Below, piece by piece: positions 8,090 to 17,938 of a stretch of DNA of 25,978 bases. Origin of the DNA: Plantago elongata (taxonomy: Eukaryota > Streptophyta > Magnoliopsida > Lamiales > Plantaginaceae); assembly GCA_036897095.1 (NCBI GenBank), contig JAYMSP010002150.1, positions 1-25,978 on the forward strand. The letters are read 5' to 3'. The notes under the pieces are model-generated. The model was not told the origin of the DNA. It ran no database searches and was given only the letters and a program-made list of their open reading frames with translations. Position 1 is the stretch's first letter; the number at the start of each line of letters is the position of its first letter. Made by a program: the position numbers and the translations under genes.

Positions 8090-9387
8090 TGGCAACACTT
8101 GAAACAAACCAACTTCTATATTACACATATATAAGAGAATTGCTAAGGATCTCTATAGGATAAACATATGAGTAATCATGTGTGGTTTCTAAATGTTGTA
8201 TAAGGATAAAACTAATTATTCAAGTGTCACTCAAGTACTCACAAAACATTTTGAAGGTATCGTTCTTTAAATCATATGAAAGTAACATGTGAATTAGGCA
8301 TGATCTAAGGATTACATAACTTCTTGCTGATAGTTTTAGGGGTTCATCAATGGAAAGAAAAACGCATTTATGTTTCTTATTGTAAGAGACCAAATTATAA
8401 CCTAAATAAAAACACCCATCACCTGTTCATTTTCCATCGGCTAAGTCTCTAGGTCACTCAGAATCACTGAATCTAACTAGGTTGTAGTTAGTATGTCTTG
8501 AGTACCATAAGCCCAAGTTTGTTGTTCGAGCGGTATATTTCAAGATCCTTTGACAACACCAAGGTGAGAGATTTGGGGATCAGCCTGGTACCTGAAAGAA
8601 ACACATACTGCATATATATGGTTGGAGTGGATCACTGTAGAAACCAACATGCTATCAGTCAATTTCCTGTTAAGTGTAAGTGCAACACCAACTCTAAAAT
8701 CATCTTTAAACCGAGCAGATACAGTCAATTTCCTGTTAAGTGTAAGTGCAACACCAACTCTAAAATCATCTTTAAACCGAGCAGATACAGTCAATTTCCT
8801 GTTAAGTGTAAGTGCAACACCAACTCTAAAATCATCTTTAAACCGAGCAGATAAAAGTTCTGTTATTAAAATAGCAGTTTTAACATCCTGTTGGTCAGGG
8901 TTAATTTTCAAAGCACATTCTATTTCAAGCGAAGGTCTAAAAGACTCAAACCAGACACCAAATTTCTAAAACGTTGTAGCTCATCATGCATAGAAATTAA
9001 ACAACGGATGTTCCTTAGAGCCAGAAAAACACTCTTAGGTAGTAAGTGAGACATAGTAGAAGACATATACCTCAGGAGATGTGGTAGAGATGAACACATA
9101 CAATCTTACCTTGTATCTATAGTAGACTCTTGCTTTACGCCTAGTGTGTACACCATCAACTAGATTACCAATCACTTGAGCAGCAGAGTGATTCATTTTG
9201 TTACCAGTAGAAAGAAATTGTTTACTCTCTGAATATCATATATGATCTTAAGTTTTAGCATTAGATTCTTCTGGTGTATGTAGAACACCATTAGGTGGAT
9301 TGGGAATGCTAGTGTCTCTTCCTTCATTGATATTGGGTGTGTGTGGAACATTACTGGTTGAGTCATCTTTTCTTTGAGAAAAAGTTT
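8090..9387 (-). mobile_element. Copia pol fossil (integrase tail, RT and RNase H pieces)
   Basis: Minus-strand reading shows, in Copia order from right to left, an integrase C-terminal/linker region (about 9000-9375), a reverse transcriptase fragment with a DVKTA motif (about 8890), the RT C-terminal motif around RYQADP (about 8590), and RNase H sequence around the SDS motif (about 8490) continuing to about 8100. The Tat element at 9388-16660 is inserted in it, and the upstream part resumes at 16661. The resemblance is to SIRE/Tork-like Copia pol. It is broken by many changes and old. Confidence 0.75.
8656..8853. repeat. Three identical 66-bp tandem repeats
   Basis: The unit starting CAGTCAATTTCCTGTTAAGT begins at 8656, 8722 and 8788, and the three copies are identical as far as the eye can tell. 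As 66 is divisible by three, the repeat stays open on both strands and produces 22-residue peptide repeats in overlapping frames. It lies inside the Copia fossil, so the frames are not taken as genes. Confidence 0.95.
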
Positions 9388-10102
9388 TGATAAGTCAAAT
9401 ATGGTCCGAGGAACAATTCGCAGCCTAAGCCGTCTTAGGTCGAACCATAGGCAACGATCAAGGAATGAAGCTCAACGCTCTAAGTCTCTACGACTTCCTA
9501 GTAGGGTTCGATCAAGGTGTGATCGAGGTGCTCGAGGGAGGCAACAAGCCTACCGAGGGCAACCAAAAAGGAAGGGTCCAACAAGGTGCAATCGAGGTGC
9601 TCGAGGGAGGCAACAAGCCTATCGAGGGAAATCACGACGGAAGGGTCCGACAAGGTGCCATTAAGGGAGACCGCAAACCTATCGAGAGTAGCCTCGAATC
9701 AAGGGTTCGATCTAGCAGGGCCAAGCATTCAAGGGTCGACATAAGGGTCGTGAGGATCGCTCTATCCAACTGAGGATACCTTCAACGCCCACTACAATAT
9801 CTAGAATAGTGTAGTTTATCCTACTATATATAGCAAGTAGAAGGTCATTTATTACAGACATACAATTAAGAATAGGAAGGATAGCTAGCTCAAAGTCTTG
9901 CTAGTAAGACATTGTCCACCACTTGTAATCACTATGCACCGAAAGAGAGCATCGAGTACCCTCCCATGGACGTAGACACCCATTACCGAACCACATAAAC
10001 CATGTCTCATTTAGTGCTTTTGTATCTCTTATCGTCGTTCATACCTCTATCGCTCCCATACCCAACAACGGCTATACCCGTGGGATAAATCATGCATCAT
10101 CA
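9388..10102 (+). repeat. 5' LTR of the Tat element
   Basis: It starts TGATAAGTCAAATATGG and ends GCATCATCA; the matching copy is 15947-16660. It contains two adjacent units of 69 bp (9521-9589 and 9590-9658, starting near ATCGAGGTGCTCGAGGGAGG) plus a decayed partial unit. This internal array is also present in the other LTR, so it predates insertion. Confidence 0.9.
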
Positions 10103-10103
10103 T

Positions 10104-10120
10104 TTGCGCCGTTTGTGGGA
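10104..10120 (+). other. Primer-binding site of the Tat element
   Basis: TTGCGCCGTTTGTGGGA lies one base after the 5' LTR end. It closely resembles the TTGGCGCCGTTTGTGGG-type PBS common in Tat/Athila-branch Gypsy elements, and fixes the plus orientation. Confidence 0.75.
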
Positions 10121-10850
10121 ATCGGCACAAAAGGTCATAGCAACATCAATAGCAACTAGATCTAGGAAGCAGTTGTTGGAAACTCAGATCAGGGACGGAG
10201 AAGGTGGTAATGAAGGATAGACGATAAACCAACAGGAGAGGCTAGAGGAAGGACATGAGAATCCTTTACTCACTATGCGAGAGGATTGAAGGACACTGAA
10301 CTAGACCAGGCATCAGAGACTTTGCTGGTGCCGAATCCTATTATTGTGCGAACAACTAGAGATGACCATACTACAGCACTACTAACTTCAGGTAGGCAAT
10401 TTGAGATCTTAGTCAGCTTCCTCAAGGAATAGACGCTAAGATAATCAACCCAAACGCACCCCTGTTGTTCACCAAGCTAGCCCACAATCAGACGTAAACC
10501 ATCAGGGACCCTGACCGATTGCAGGCAAAGAGGTCTTTACCAAGGCTGGAGTCTAAGGTACGGCTCGAGAATGGCATGAAGCCAGTGTGGAGAGTAGTGC
10601 GAGGGAACCACCGAGAGGTCGCACCCGTGTAGGAAGATGCAGAGGGAGAAGGAGAATAACCTGAGAGATATGAGGCGCAGAACACGACCTGGAATGAGGA
10701 GCCCGAGTTACACATAGGATACGAGTATGGGCACGAGGCGGAGTACTTCGAACCAATTGAGTACTTCAAACCAATCGAGGATGCACCTGCAGAGGAGGGA
10801 TGGATGTTCCCATTAATTCTCTAGCTCAAAGACAAAGTGTTACCCGGTAG
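10121..10850 (+). other. Internal leader/gag-position region of the Tat element
   Basis: This lies where leader and gag are expected. It is rich in acidic and glycine/arginine codons (GAGGGAGAAGGAGAA-type stretches near 10640) but no gag domain was recognised. Part of the fossil element. Confidence 0.4.
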
Positions 10851-11995
10851 TAGAAGTAAACCCAAAGTTGTTCGTCATCGGAGTCTGCAATTCTATTGGG
10901 ATGGAACAACGTTGTACAATAGAAGATTCAATGGAACCGACCTGCGTTTCCTTGATTGTCCCTCGACCACCAAGGTTATGGAAGAAATTCACAAAGGGAG
11001 CTGCGAAAATCATTCAGGTGGATGAGCATTGGTCGACAAAGTTTTTAGGTAAGGAACTATTGGCCAACTATGAGGGTCGACGCGGTGGATTTCTCTACTA
11101 AGTGCGATGAATGCCAGCTCTTTGCCAACCTGTCGCATCTGCCAGGACGATCATAGATGCCATATGTGGTCTCACTGCCCTTTGATTGATGAGGACTCGA
11201 CATCGTCGGACCATTCCCCAAGGGTCCAACGCAGTTCCTGATTGTGGCGGTGGAGTATTTATCCAAATGGATCGATGCAATAGCGGTGACTAAGATCACG
11301 GAGGACAAAGTTAAGCAGTTCATTTGGACCAAAATCGTGTATCATTTGGGGCTCCCACGCACATTGGTGGCAGATAACGGTGCCCAGTTCCGAGGCAAAC
11401 AACTTAAAGCAATGTGCGAAGAATACGTGATAGAAAAATGATTTGCCTCGATTGGGTATCCGCAGGCGAATAGCCAGTCTAAGGTCTCCAATCGAACGAT
11501 AGTCATAAGCCTCCAGAAGCAGCTCGGGGACGCTCGAGGGAAATGGGTGGAAGAACTGGAAGGTGTACTATGTGGGTACCGAAGTACTTTGCGAGCTGTC
11601 ACTGGTTAAACCCCTTTATGCTTGGTATATGGTTCTATGGTAGCCACTATACGCATGCACTGGTACGAGCCTCCCGAGAACAACGAAGCTCGAGAAAGTG
11701 AATTGCAGTTTTTAGATGGCACTTGAACCTCGGCCTTGTCCAGAATCAACGCTTATCAAGCCAAGATTGTGTGAGCATACAACAAGACGGTCAGGCCTTG
11801 AGAAATCCAAAAGGGGGACTTGGCTTTGCGATGGGTGGACATACTAAAGCATGTGGGGAAAATGAGACCCAACTGGGAAGGACCCTACAAAATCACAGCC
11901 GCTAATCCCAACGACATCTATTGCTTGGAGGACTTCGAGGGGAGACTAGAGAAGTAGACATGGAATGTCAAAAACCTTCATAGGTACTATGCCTA
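10850..11995 (+). other. Integrase region of the Tat element (fossil)
   Basis: From left to right this shows an HHCC-type zinc-finger region (about 10980-11130), then the DDE core with sequences typical of plant Gypsy integrases (GLDIVGPFPKG-like about 11190-11220, VEYLSKWIDA about 11245, ADNGAQF about 11375, IGYPQAN-like about 11455), and a C-terminal part ending near 11995. The sequence is decayed in several places and treated as a fossil. Confidence 0.8.
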
Positions 11996-13829
11996 GTTTC
12001 GATGAACTGCACTTACCTTACATCTTTCTTTAGCTTAACCCTACTATTGTTATCCTTCGATATATGAATAGTTTGCACTTTGATTTGGAAGGATTTTTGT
12101 ATTAAAGATCCACGTTCGATGTTAGTCTCGAGTGTTACATCAATGTATGTTCCTCTTAAAGCTTTGAAAGAGCCTCGACTAATAGAGATGATTCTGAGTT
12201 AGTAACGTGCGACACATCGTATTATAAAAAACCTGGCTATCTTTAGTATTGTGCAAACATTGTAATATGAAAGAACTCGGTTAACATAGAGTGATAGTCT
12301 CGACGGAAACATCAAACACGATTGACCTCTTCTCAGACTCGCTATCTTGAGAATGATTGATCTCATTAAAACTTGAAAGTACCTAGACTATCTGTGCATA
12401 ATGGTGCGCTTGAGTGTTGAATCGCACACGAAGGAAGTCATTCCTAGACTTGCAACCTCGAAATGATGGACTCAATTGTGCGAAGAAGACTCAAACTGCC
12501 AGTTACAGCTAGTGCTCATCATCATCAAACATCCATCGACTATGAAGCCTGCTCTTTCGCCAAGTACTACAAAGATCGAAGACTCAAGTTTTTCAGAGTT
12601 CGAAGATTATGGGTTCTCTTGAGGGGATCAACGAGTCAAAACTACTTCGAATACTGGGGGACAATGTTTACGAAGGATCAAGACCAAGCCATTTCGGAAT
12701 TACAGGAAGTAAAATTCGATGGGGAAAGGAAGCAATCAACTACAATAAAAGTAGAACACGGTACAAGTATTATTGCAAAGGTGGTAGTATTATTATATCA
12801 CTCGAAGCATTACAATGCAAGATGCAATACAAAGATGAAGTACAAACATGGTCTACACAAAGAATGTAGCCTATCTATCCACGGAGACTACTAAGGCCTA
12901 TACCTTGGAGCCTCCTGTTGCTTCTCGGGTTCAACAACAGGTGCTCGGTAGGAGCTGTGCTCATTCATTTGCTAGGGGGTGGCAGTGTCAATCTGGTGCA
13001 AGGATTAATCACTATACCCTTTAAGATTTAATAGATAATTCCCTGCAAGCAGTATGGAATACTACTCGCACTTCGGTATCCTTCGGTATACATCGAAGGA
13101 GCATTACAAAGTAAAAGCTGCTCTTTCTCAATCTGATGCATCCTAATAGAACTTCATTCAAGGATCAAAGTAGCATCGACCTCCACTTGTTCTGCCTCTC
13201 TTCTCTAGTTTACAAGAGCAGCAGGTCCGCAACCATGTCTCATGAAGCTTATTTTGCTTCTCCTTATCAGCTTCCCAAGAGTACCATGAGCTCACGACGA
13301 AATCAGGAGAAGGAACCAGGTCCCTCGACGAGGAGAAAGAGGAGGGGAAGAGGTTTATCGCGGAGGCCATGTTAGTGATTCTAATCTCTCCTGAAAGTCT
13401 CGGGCCAGTTGATACACTACCTTAAAGAGCCAGTTCGTGCCAAGGAAGGGCTTTTGGTAAAAGAAAGAGCATGATCATGGCAAAGAGCGTGATTTGGGCA
13501 AAGGAAGACATGGCTTATCAGAAATGGGCTCAGTGGAAAGTAAGGGACTAGGCGGTGCCAGGTTTTTGAAATGAAAAGTTTGAATGGTGTGGGGAAATTG
13601 AACTCAAAGGCTTGGCTATTTATAATGAGAACAAGTATGCGCATGCCAAGGGGTCGTAGATCAAGGGGAATTTCGAGCAGGATACTTGCGAGAAGAGCAG
13701 GGGGAAGCATAGTACGGGATCGAAGGATGTCTCGAGTTGATCCCCGATTCGAGGGGTCCAATGGGTCGATTTATCAAAATTACGCTTGGGTGATTCCTTG
13801 CATGCTCCTGGCCCTCGGGCAAAAATGAT
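11996..13829 (+). other. Long 3' untranslated-type region of the Tat element, first part
   Basis: It follows the integrase, and nothing in it matches a known domain. A plus-strand frame (12463-12894, 143 codons) and a minus-strand frame (13417-13761) are open, but their peptides look unstructured and unrelated to any family I know. Tat elements commonly carry several kb of such sequence between integrase and 3' LTR. Confidence 0.5.
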
Positions 13830-14440
13830 CGATTGAGCGCCAAACGTTGGCTCCGACCTCGTTTGCCTATTCGAAGCTTCACATGGGGAAACGACCTCGA
13901 TCTCTCCCAGCCGTTATGCAAGAATTCCCCCAGCCCTCGTGCGAGAATGCTACTAGCTTCTTCAACATGAATGCTCGTTTGTGTGCATAACGCTAGCTCC
14001 GGCCCCATTGCCTATTCGAATGCTCCTAGCCTGAGTGCATGAATTCTTGATTGTGTGCATAATGCTGGCTCTGACCACTTTGCCTATTCGAATGCTCGGT
14101 TGTGTGCATAATGCTGGCTCCGGCCCTAACGCCTATTCGAATGCTACTGGCCCTCGAGTAGGAATGTCTTGATTGTGTGCATAACGCTGGCTCTGGCCTC
14201 GTTGCCTATTCGAAAGTTCGATTGTGTTCATAATGATGGCTCTGGTTTCGTTCCCTATTTGAAACGTGGGGCGACAGCCTCGCATGCTCTTGGCCCTCTC
14301 GTGGGAATGCTCCCAGTCCTCTTGAGGGAATGCTCCCAGCCCTCGTGCGGGAATGCCCTTGGCTACCTAAGAAAGAATGCTCGATCATGTGTCTTACGAT
14401 GGCTCTGACCTTGTAGCCTGTTCGAATGCTCAATTTAGCG
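13830..14440 (+). repeat. Tandem repeat array in the Tat 3' region (73+49 bp units)
   Basis: The block TTGTGTGCATAATGCTGGCTC followed by TTGCCTATTCGAATGCTC recurs. The GTGTGCAT-type anchor begins at 13981, 14053, 14102, 14176 and 14224, giving spacings of 72, 49, 74 and 48. This makes a higher-order period of about 122 bp of two alternating subunits. Looser copies with CCCTCGTGCGGGAATGC-like blocks extend the array to both sides. Arrays here are a known trait of Tat-clade elements. Confidence 0.85.
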
Positions 14441-14529
14441 CAAGTGTTGCGTATTCAAGAGGGCGCAGGTAGGCTCTGACCCCGTCGCTCCTTCCTATCT
14501 CATTCTTTCCGCAACCTACTATCAGTTCA

Positions 14530-14710
14530 CTATCTTTATCTTATTCACGATCATGGAATCGATCGACTATCTTTATCTTATTCTCAATCGTGGGATCGAT
14601 CGACTACCTTTATCTTATTCTCGATCATGGAATCGACTGACTATCTTTATCTTATTATTATCGATCGACTATCTTTATTTTATTATTATCGATCGACTAT
14701 CTAATTGATC
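14530..14710 (+). repeat. Second tandem array, 37-bp then 28-bp units
   Basis: CTATCTTTATCTTATT-type units start at 14530, 14567, 14604, 14641, 14669 and 14697: three 37-bp spacings followed by two 28-bp spacings. Most units contain GATCGATCGAC. The shorter units lack the ATCATGGAATC-like middle block. Confidence 0.85.
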
Positions 14711-15933
14711 ATCACATAACGGTTGGCTTCTTCATTACTTGTAGTTTGGCCCAATCGATTGCTTGAATAATGACTAAAGAGATTTAACCAGAACCATAAG
14801 ATCGAAGCATTCATATTGGTCAATTTAAAAGTGTTACATTCTGATGAAAAGTACGAGTTACAATAGAGTTCCATGTATTACCCGAAGTACAACTTACGAT
14901 AGAGTTCGATAGCTACAACGAAGTACAAGTTTGACAGCCACAAAGGAACCAGGAAAGCAAGTTTTAATAGAGTTTGATGGTTACAAAAGGTTGTTGGTAG
15001 GCCTTGGTTCATTGTACACGACCATCTGTTGATTTGTGGAAACTACATAAGGAAAGGAGGAAGTCAATCTCAGGGTTCGATCTAAGGGCAAGCTCCTACT
15101 AACAAGAGTTCAAAAGCTGGAGCAGGAAAAGGAGTTCATTGGCTGAATCCTCGCTCATATTCCCACGAGAAATGAAAAATTGAGGATCTACATGATGCAA
15201 ATCAACCAACCCTCTTCTTAAAGATTATCAAGCAGATGAGCCAGTCTCATCTCTGTGCAATAAGAGAAGGCTATTACAAGCACAAATTGGACCAGGATGC
15301 CTCGAGGAGAACAACCCAGACTCAACATCAGTCTTATTCTAGCATGACACTTACGACATTACCTTCGTCTTCATCTCCCACTTGAGAGATGACAAACGCA
15401 GGACTCCAGGACCAGGCCACAACACACTTGCATTCACATTTAGGATATTGGATTCCACCAATATACTGAACAACAAGCCTTCTCACGGTTATGGATTTAC
15501 CCACGGACACGGGCCGTGACTGGTGGAGCCTACCAACGGAGTGATGAAAAGGGGGCAAAGTATAATGAATCTTGTCTCTTTTGATCAATATATGGAGCAA
15601 TAACATCAACCGACCGGAATGAATGGCCGAAAGAGTGAAGGAAAAAGGACAAACAGTAAAGCAAATGGGGGACTCAGAGGCCAATCACGAAGTTCGCCAT
15701 GGCACGACATGAAGAAGGAGTATCGGTGAAAAGAAGTCAAGGCATTTGTCAAATATGGAAAAAATGAATCAAAGAAGTGGAGCCTTTATAGTGAAAGTTA
15801 AGGCAGCGAGGGGCACATCGAAACAAAGTTGCGAAGTTAAGGGCGCGACGAGCACCTTATTCAATACAAAGACGTCACACGGCCATCCGGATCGAGACAT
15901 TGAAATTCTTATCTGCATAACTCCTGATTAGAA
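14711..15933 (+). other. Distal 3' region of the Tat element
   Basis: No known domain. The most notable item is a minus-strand frame of 116 codons at 15334-15684. Some Tat-clade elements carry an antisense frame in this position, but the peptide could not be matched. Repeated ACGAAGTACAA/GTTACAAT-like phrases at about 14840-14980 suggest further decayed short repeats. Confidence 0.4.
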
Positions 15934-15942
15934 TTTTGGGGA
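15934..15942 (+). other. Polypurine tract of the Tat element
   Basis: TTTTGGGGA four bases before the 3' LTR start at 15947 sits where the plus-strand primer tract is expected. Confidence 0.6.
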
Positions 15943-15946
15943 CTTA

Positions 15947-16660
15947 TGATAAGTCAAATATGGTCCGAGGACCAATTCACAGCCTAAGCTGTCTTAGATC
16001 AATCCATAGGGAACGATCAAGGAATGAAGCTCTTCGCTCTAAGTCTCTACGACTTCCAAGATGGGTTCGATCAAGGTGCTCGAGGGAGGCAGAAAGTCTA
16101 CCAAGAGTAACCACAAAGGAAGGGACCGACAAGGTGCGATCGAGGTGCTGGAGGGAGGTAGCAAGCCTATCGACGACAACCACAAAAAAGGGTCCGACAA
16201 GATGCGATCGAGGTGCTGAAGGGAGGTAGCAGGCCTATCGAGAGCAGCCTCAAAAATCAGGGGTTCGATCTAGCAGGGCCAAGCATTCAACGGTCGCTAT
16301 AGGGATCACGTGGAAAGCTCTATCCAACCGAGGATACCTTCAAAGCCCACTACAGTATATAGAATAGTGTAGTTTATCGTACAATATATATCAAGTAGAT
16401 GGTCATTTATTACAGACAAGCAATCAAGAATAGGAAGGATAGCTAGCTCAAGTCTTGCTAGTAAGACATTGTTTACCACTTGTAATCACTATACACTGAA
16501 AGAGAGCATCGTATACCCTCCCGTGGACGTAGGTACCCATTTACCAAACCACGTAAAGCCTGTCTCATTTACTGCTTTTGTATCTCTTATCGTCATTCCT
16601 ACCCCTATTGCTCCCATACCCAACAATAGCTATAACCATGGAATAAATCAGGCATCATCA
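15947..16660 (+). repeat. 3' LTR of the Tat element
   Basis: It starts TGATAAGTCAAATATGG and ends GCATCATCA, is co-linear with 9388-10102, and is about 85-88% identical by eye. The terminal 5 bp outside it (ACTTT) nearly match those before the 5' LTR (AGTTT). Confidence 0.9.
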
Positions 16661-16770
16661 ACTTTATGAGTTCACTATTTTAGGTATAAGAATACATTCT
16701 ACTTTACTTTCACCTGTTTCAACAGGGTCTCCTGTAACACTAATAGAATCATAAAACACAACATTAATTT
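16661..16770 (-). mobile_element. Continuation of the Copia fossil beyond the Tat insertion
   Basis: Minus-strand sequence here reads as Copia post-integrase linker and joins in style with 9100-9387, so the Tat element landed inside the Copia pol region. The fragment fades by about 16770. Confidence 0.45.
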
Positions 16771-16917
16771 GCTATAATAAGTTCGATTTGGTTAGGAGTC
16801 TTATCTATTTAAGTACTGTTTTGGTTATTGTTAAGAGACAGTTTAGTTGATTATTGAATAAAAAAATTATAGGGTTTTCTCTCAAATATGTCAATTCTTC
16901 GGTATCCTACAGGTCGA
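16771..16917 (+). mobile_element. Possible Copia LTR 3' fragment
   Basis: TTATCTATTTAAGTACTG, GATTATTGAATAAAA and ATTATAGGGTTTTCTCTC, followed by an end like ATCCTACA, resemble the R-U5 part of Copia LTRs. No primer-binding site follows and no second copy is present. Confidence 0.3.
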
Positions 16918-17631
16918 TGAAACTTTGAATTATCGTTTTTCCTTGCTTGTCCACGCACGCTGCATCAGAACTATGTATAGGCGTATAAAGGAACATGTTG
17001 ATGATCTTAAAAACACTAAATATATCTCTGCTAAAGTTAAATCTATTGTGGTGTCAACACTGTATAAAAACAAGGGGCAATTACATCTACACCCACTGTT
17101 AGATTTAAAAGTTGCAGATGGCTACCACCCAGATCAACAATTACATATAAGTCCTAGTCGATAAAAATCAATTACATCCAGGTCCACGAATTTGACTTTC
17201 AGCGAACTTAAGCCCGAAAAAGTCATTTCTGTCCTTGTTTGAATTTCAAATTTTGCATTTGGCCAAACAGGCAACAGTATACATCATTACGATCACCTGC
17301 GATGTTCTATTCGCCATTTCACCAACCGTAAGCAGAAAAACTGAATCCATTCAATGAATTCAAGCTGCATAGCTGAAAATTCCTTTATAAAGCTCGCAGT
17401 AGCTACGAAGCACAATAAGAACCAGAGTATAATCCACAGCAATCCCGGGGAAAACAAAGCTAACAAACCTAGAAGCACAAAATCCACAAACAATGCAAAC
17501 TGAAATCAACAGAATCATCAAATCGAGCATAAAATAAAATTACAAAACAAACTCAACAAAAACAGCATTAGTTTATTCATTCATAAGCACAGATTGATTC
17601 ATCATTACTAATAAGAAAGATGAGAGAGGGT
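16918..17631. other. Spacer with short CAATTACAT repeats
   Basis: CAATTACAT recurs at 17078, 17138 and 17169, each followed by CTACACC-, ATAAGTCC- or CCAGGTCC-like sequence. An open frame at 16925-17164 covers part of this without recognisable domains. A hydrophobic 66-codon minus frame at 17293-17493 lies in the 3' flank of the MAPR pseudogene and is unsupported. No gene is called. Confidence 0.4.
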
Positions 17632-17938
17632 TCAATTGGTGATAACAGTGCCAACAACAGGGTATTTGGCATGAAACTTCTTCTCCCAGTCATCAAGCAC
17701 ATCGATCTCTTTTTCGGAGAGGCCGTCGAGAGAAGCAACGACGTCTTCTTCATTTTTGCTCATCTTCGCGAGAGCGCGGCTGGCATCCTTGCCGGAGAAA
17801 AGGCAATAGGCGCCGCCAGGGCCATAGAAGGACTTTCCGGTGGTGACATCGTAGATTTTTTCCCTAATAGCCACATAGATCGGCTTCGATGGATCGGTTC
17901 CATCGTAGTTTTTTCAGCTGCTCAGTGGTTAGCTCCAT
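17632..17938 (-). pseudogene. MAPR / cytochrome-b5-like steroid-binding protein, frameshifted
   Basis: Starting at the ATG at 17938, the reading begins MELTTEQLKK and after a one-base shift continues as YDGTDPSKPIYVAIRE and on to KYPVVG, with the stop at 17632-17634. The whole locus equals about 101 residues, the normal length of the small plant membrane-associated progesterone receptor-like proteins (probable steroid-binding protein 3 type), which have a cytochrome-b5-like fold. Family signatures include VTTGKSFYGPGGAY, GKDASRALAKMSKNEEDV and LDDWEKKF. The extra base sits in or next to a run of six A's (minus strand, about 17907-17913), so an assembly or sequencing error is possible. No introns, poly-A tail or target duplication were seen, so a retrocopy is not shown. 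A downstream ATG at 17874 could start a shorter in-frame product missing the N-terminal part. Confidence 0.8.

Larger units (their letters stand above)
9388..16660 (+). mobile_element. Tat-type Gypsy LTR retrotransposon, nested in Copia fossil
   Basis: The element has two direct LTRs (9388-10102 and 15947-16660), a primer-binding site right after the first, an integrase region, a long repeat-rich 3' region and a purine tract before the second LTR. The flanks AGTTT (9383-9387) and ACTTT (16661-16665) look like a diverged 5-bp target duplication. PBS type, integrase sequence and the very long integrase-to-LTR interval with tandem arrays point to the Tat clade (Ogre/Retand/Grande relatives). Of pol, only the integrase was recognised. 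It is broken by many changes. The LTRs differ at roughly 12-15% of sites by eye, suggesting an insertion several million years old at usual plant rates. It splits the Copia fossil, so it is the younger of the two. Confidence 0.85.

Noticed and set aside
8498-8969. Three long overlapping frames with 22-residue repeats as a repeat-protein gene
   Set aside because: They are produced by the 66-bp tandem array in a Copia fossil; RT and RNase H motifs lie around it.
12463-12894. 143-codon plus-strand frame as a host gene
   Set aside because: It lies between the integrase and 3' LTR of the Tat element and has no recognisable domain.
13830-14710. CRISPR-like array
   Set aside because: Repeats are imperfect, have no unique spacers, and lie inside a plant retroelement.
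17293-17493. Hydrophobic 66-codon frame as a membrane protein
   Set aside because: Single short frame in the 3' flank of the MAPR pseudogene, without homology or start context.
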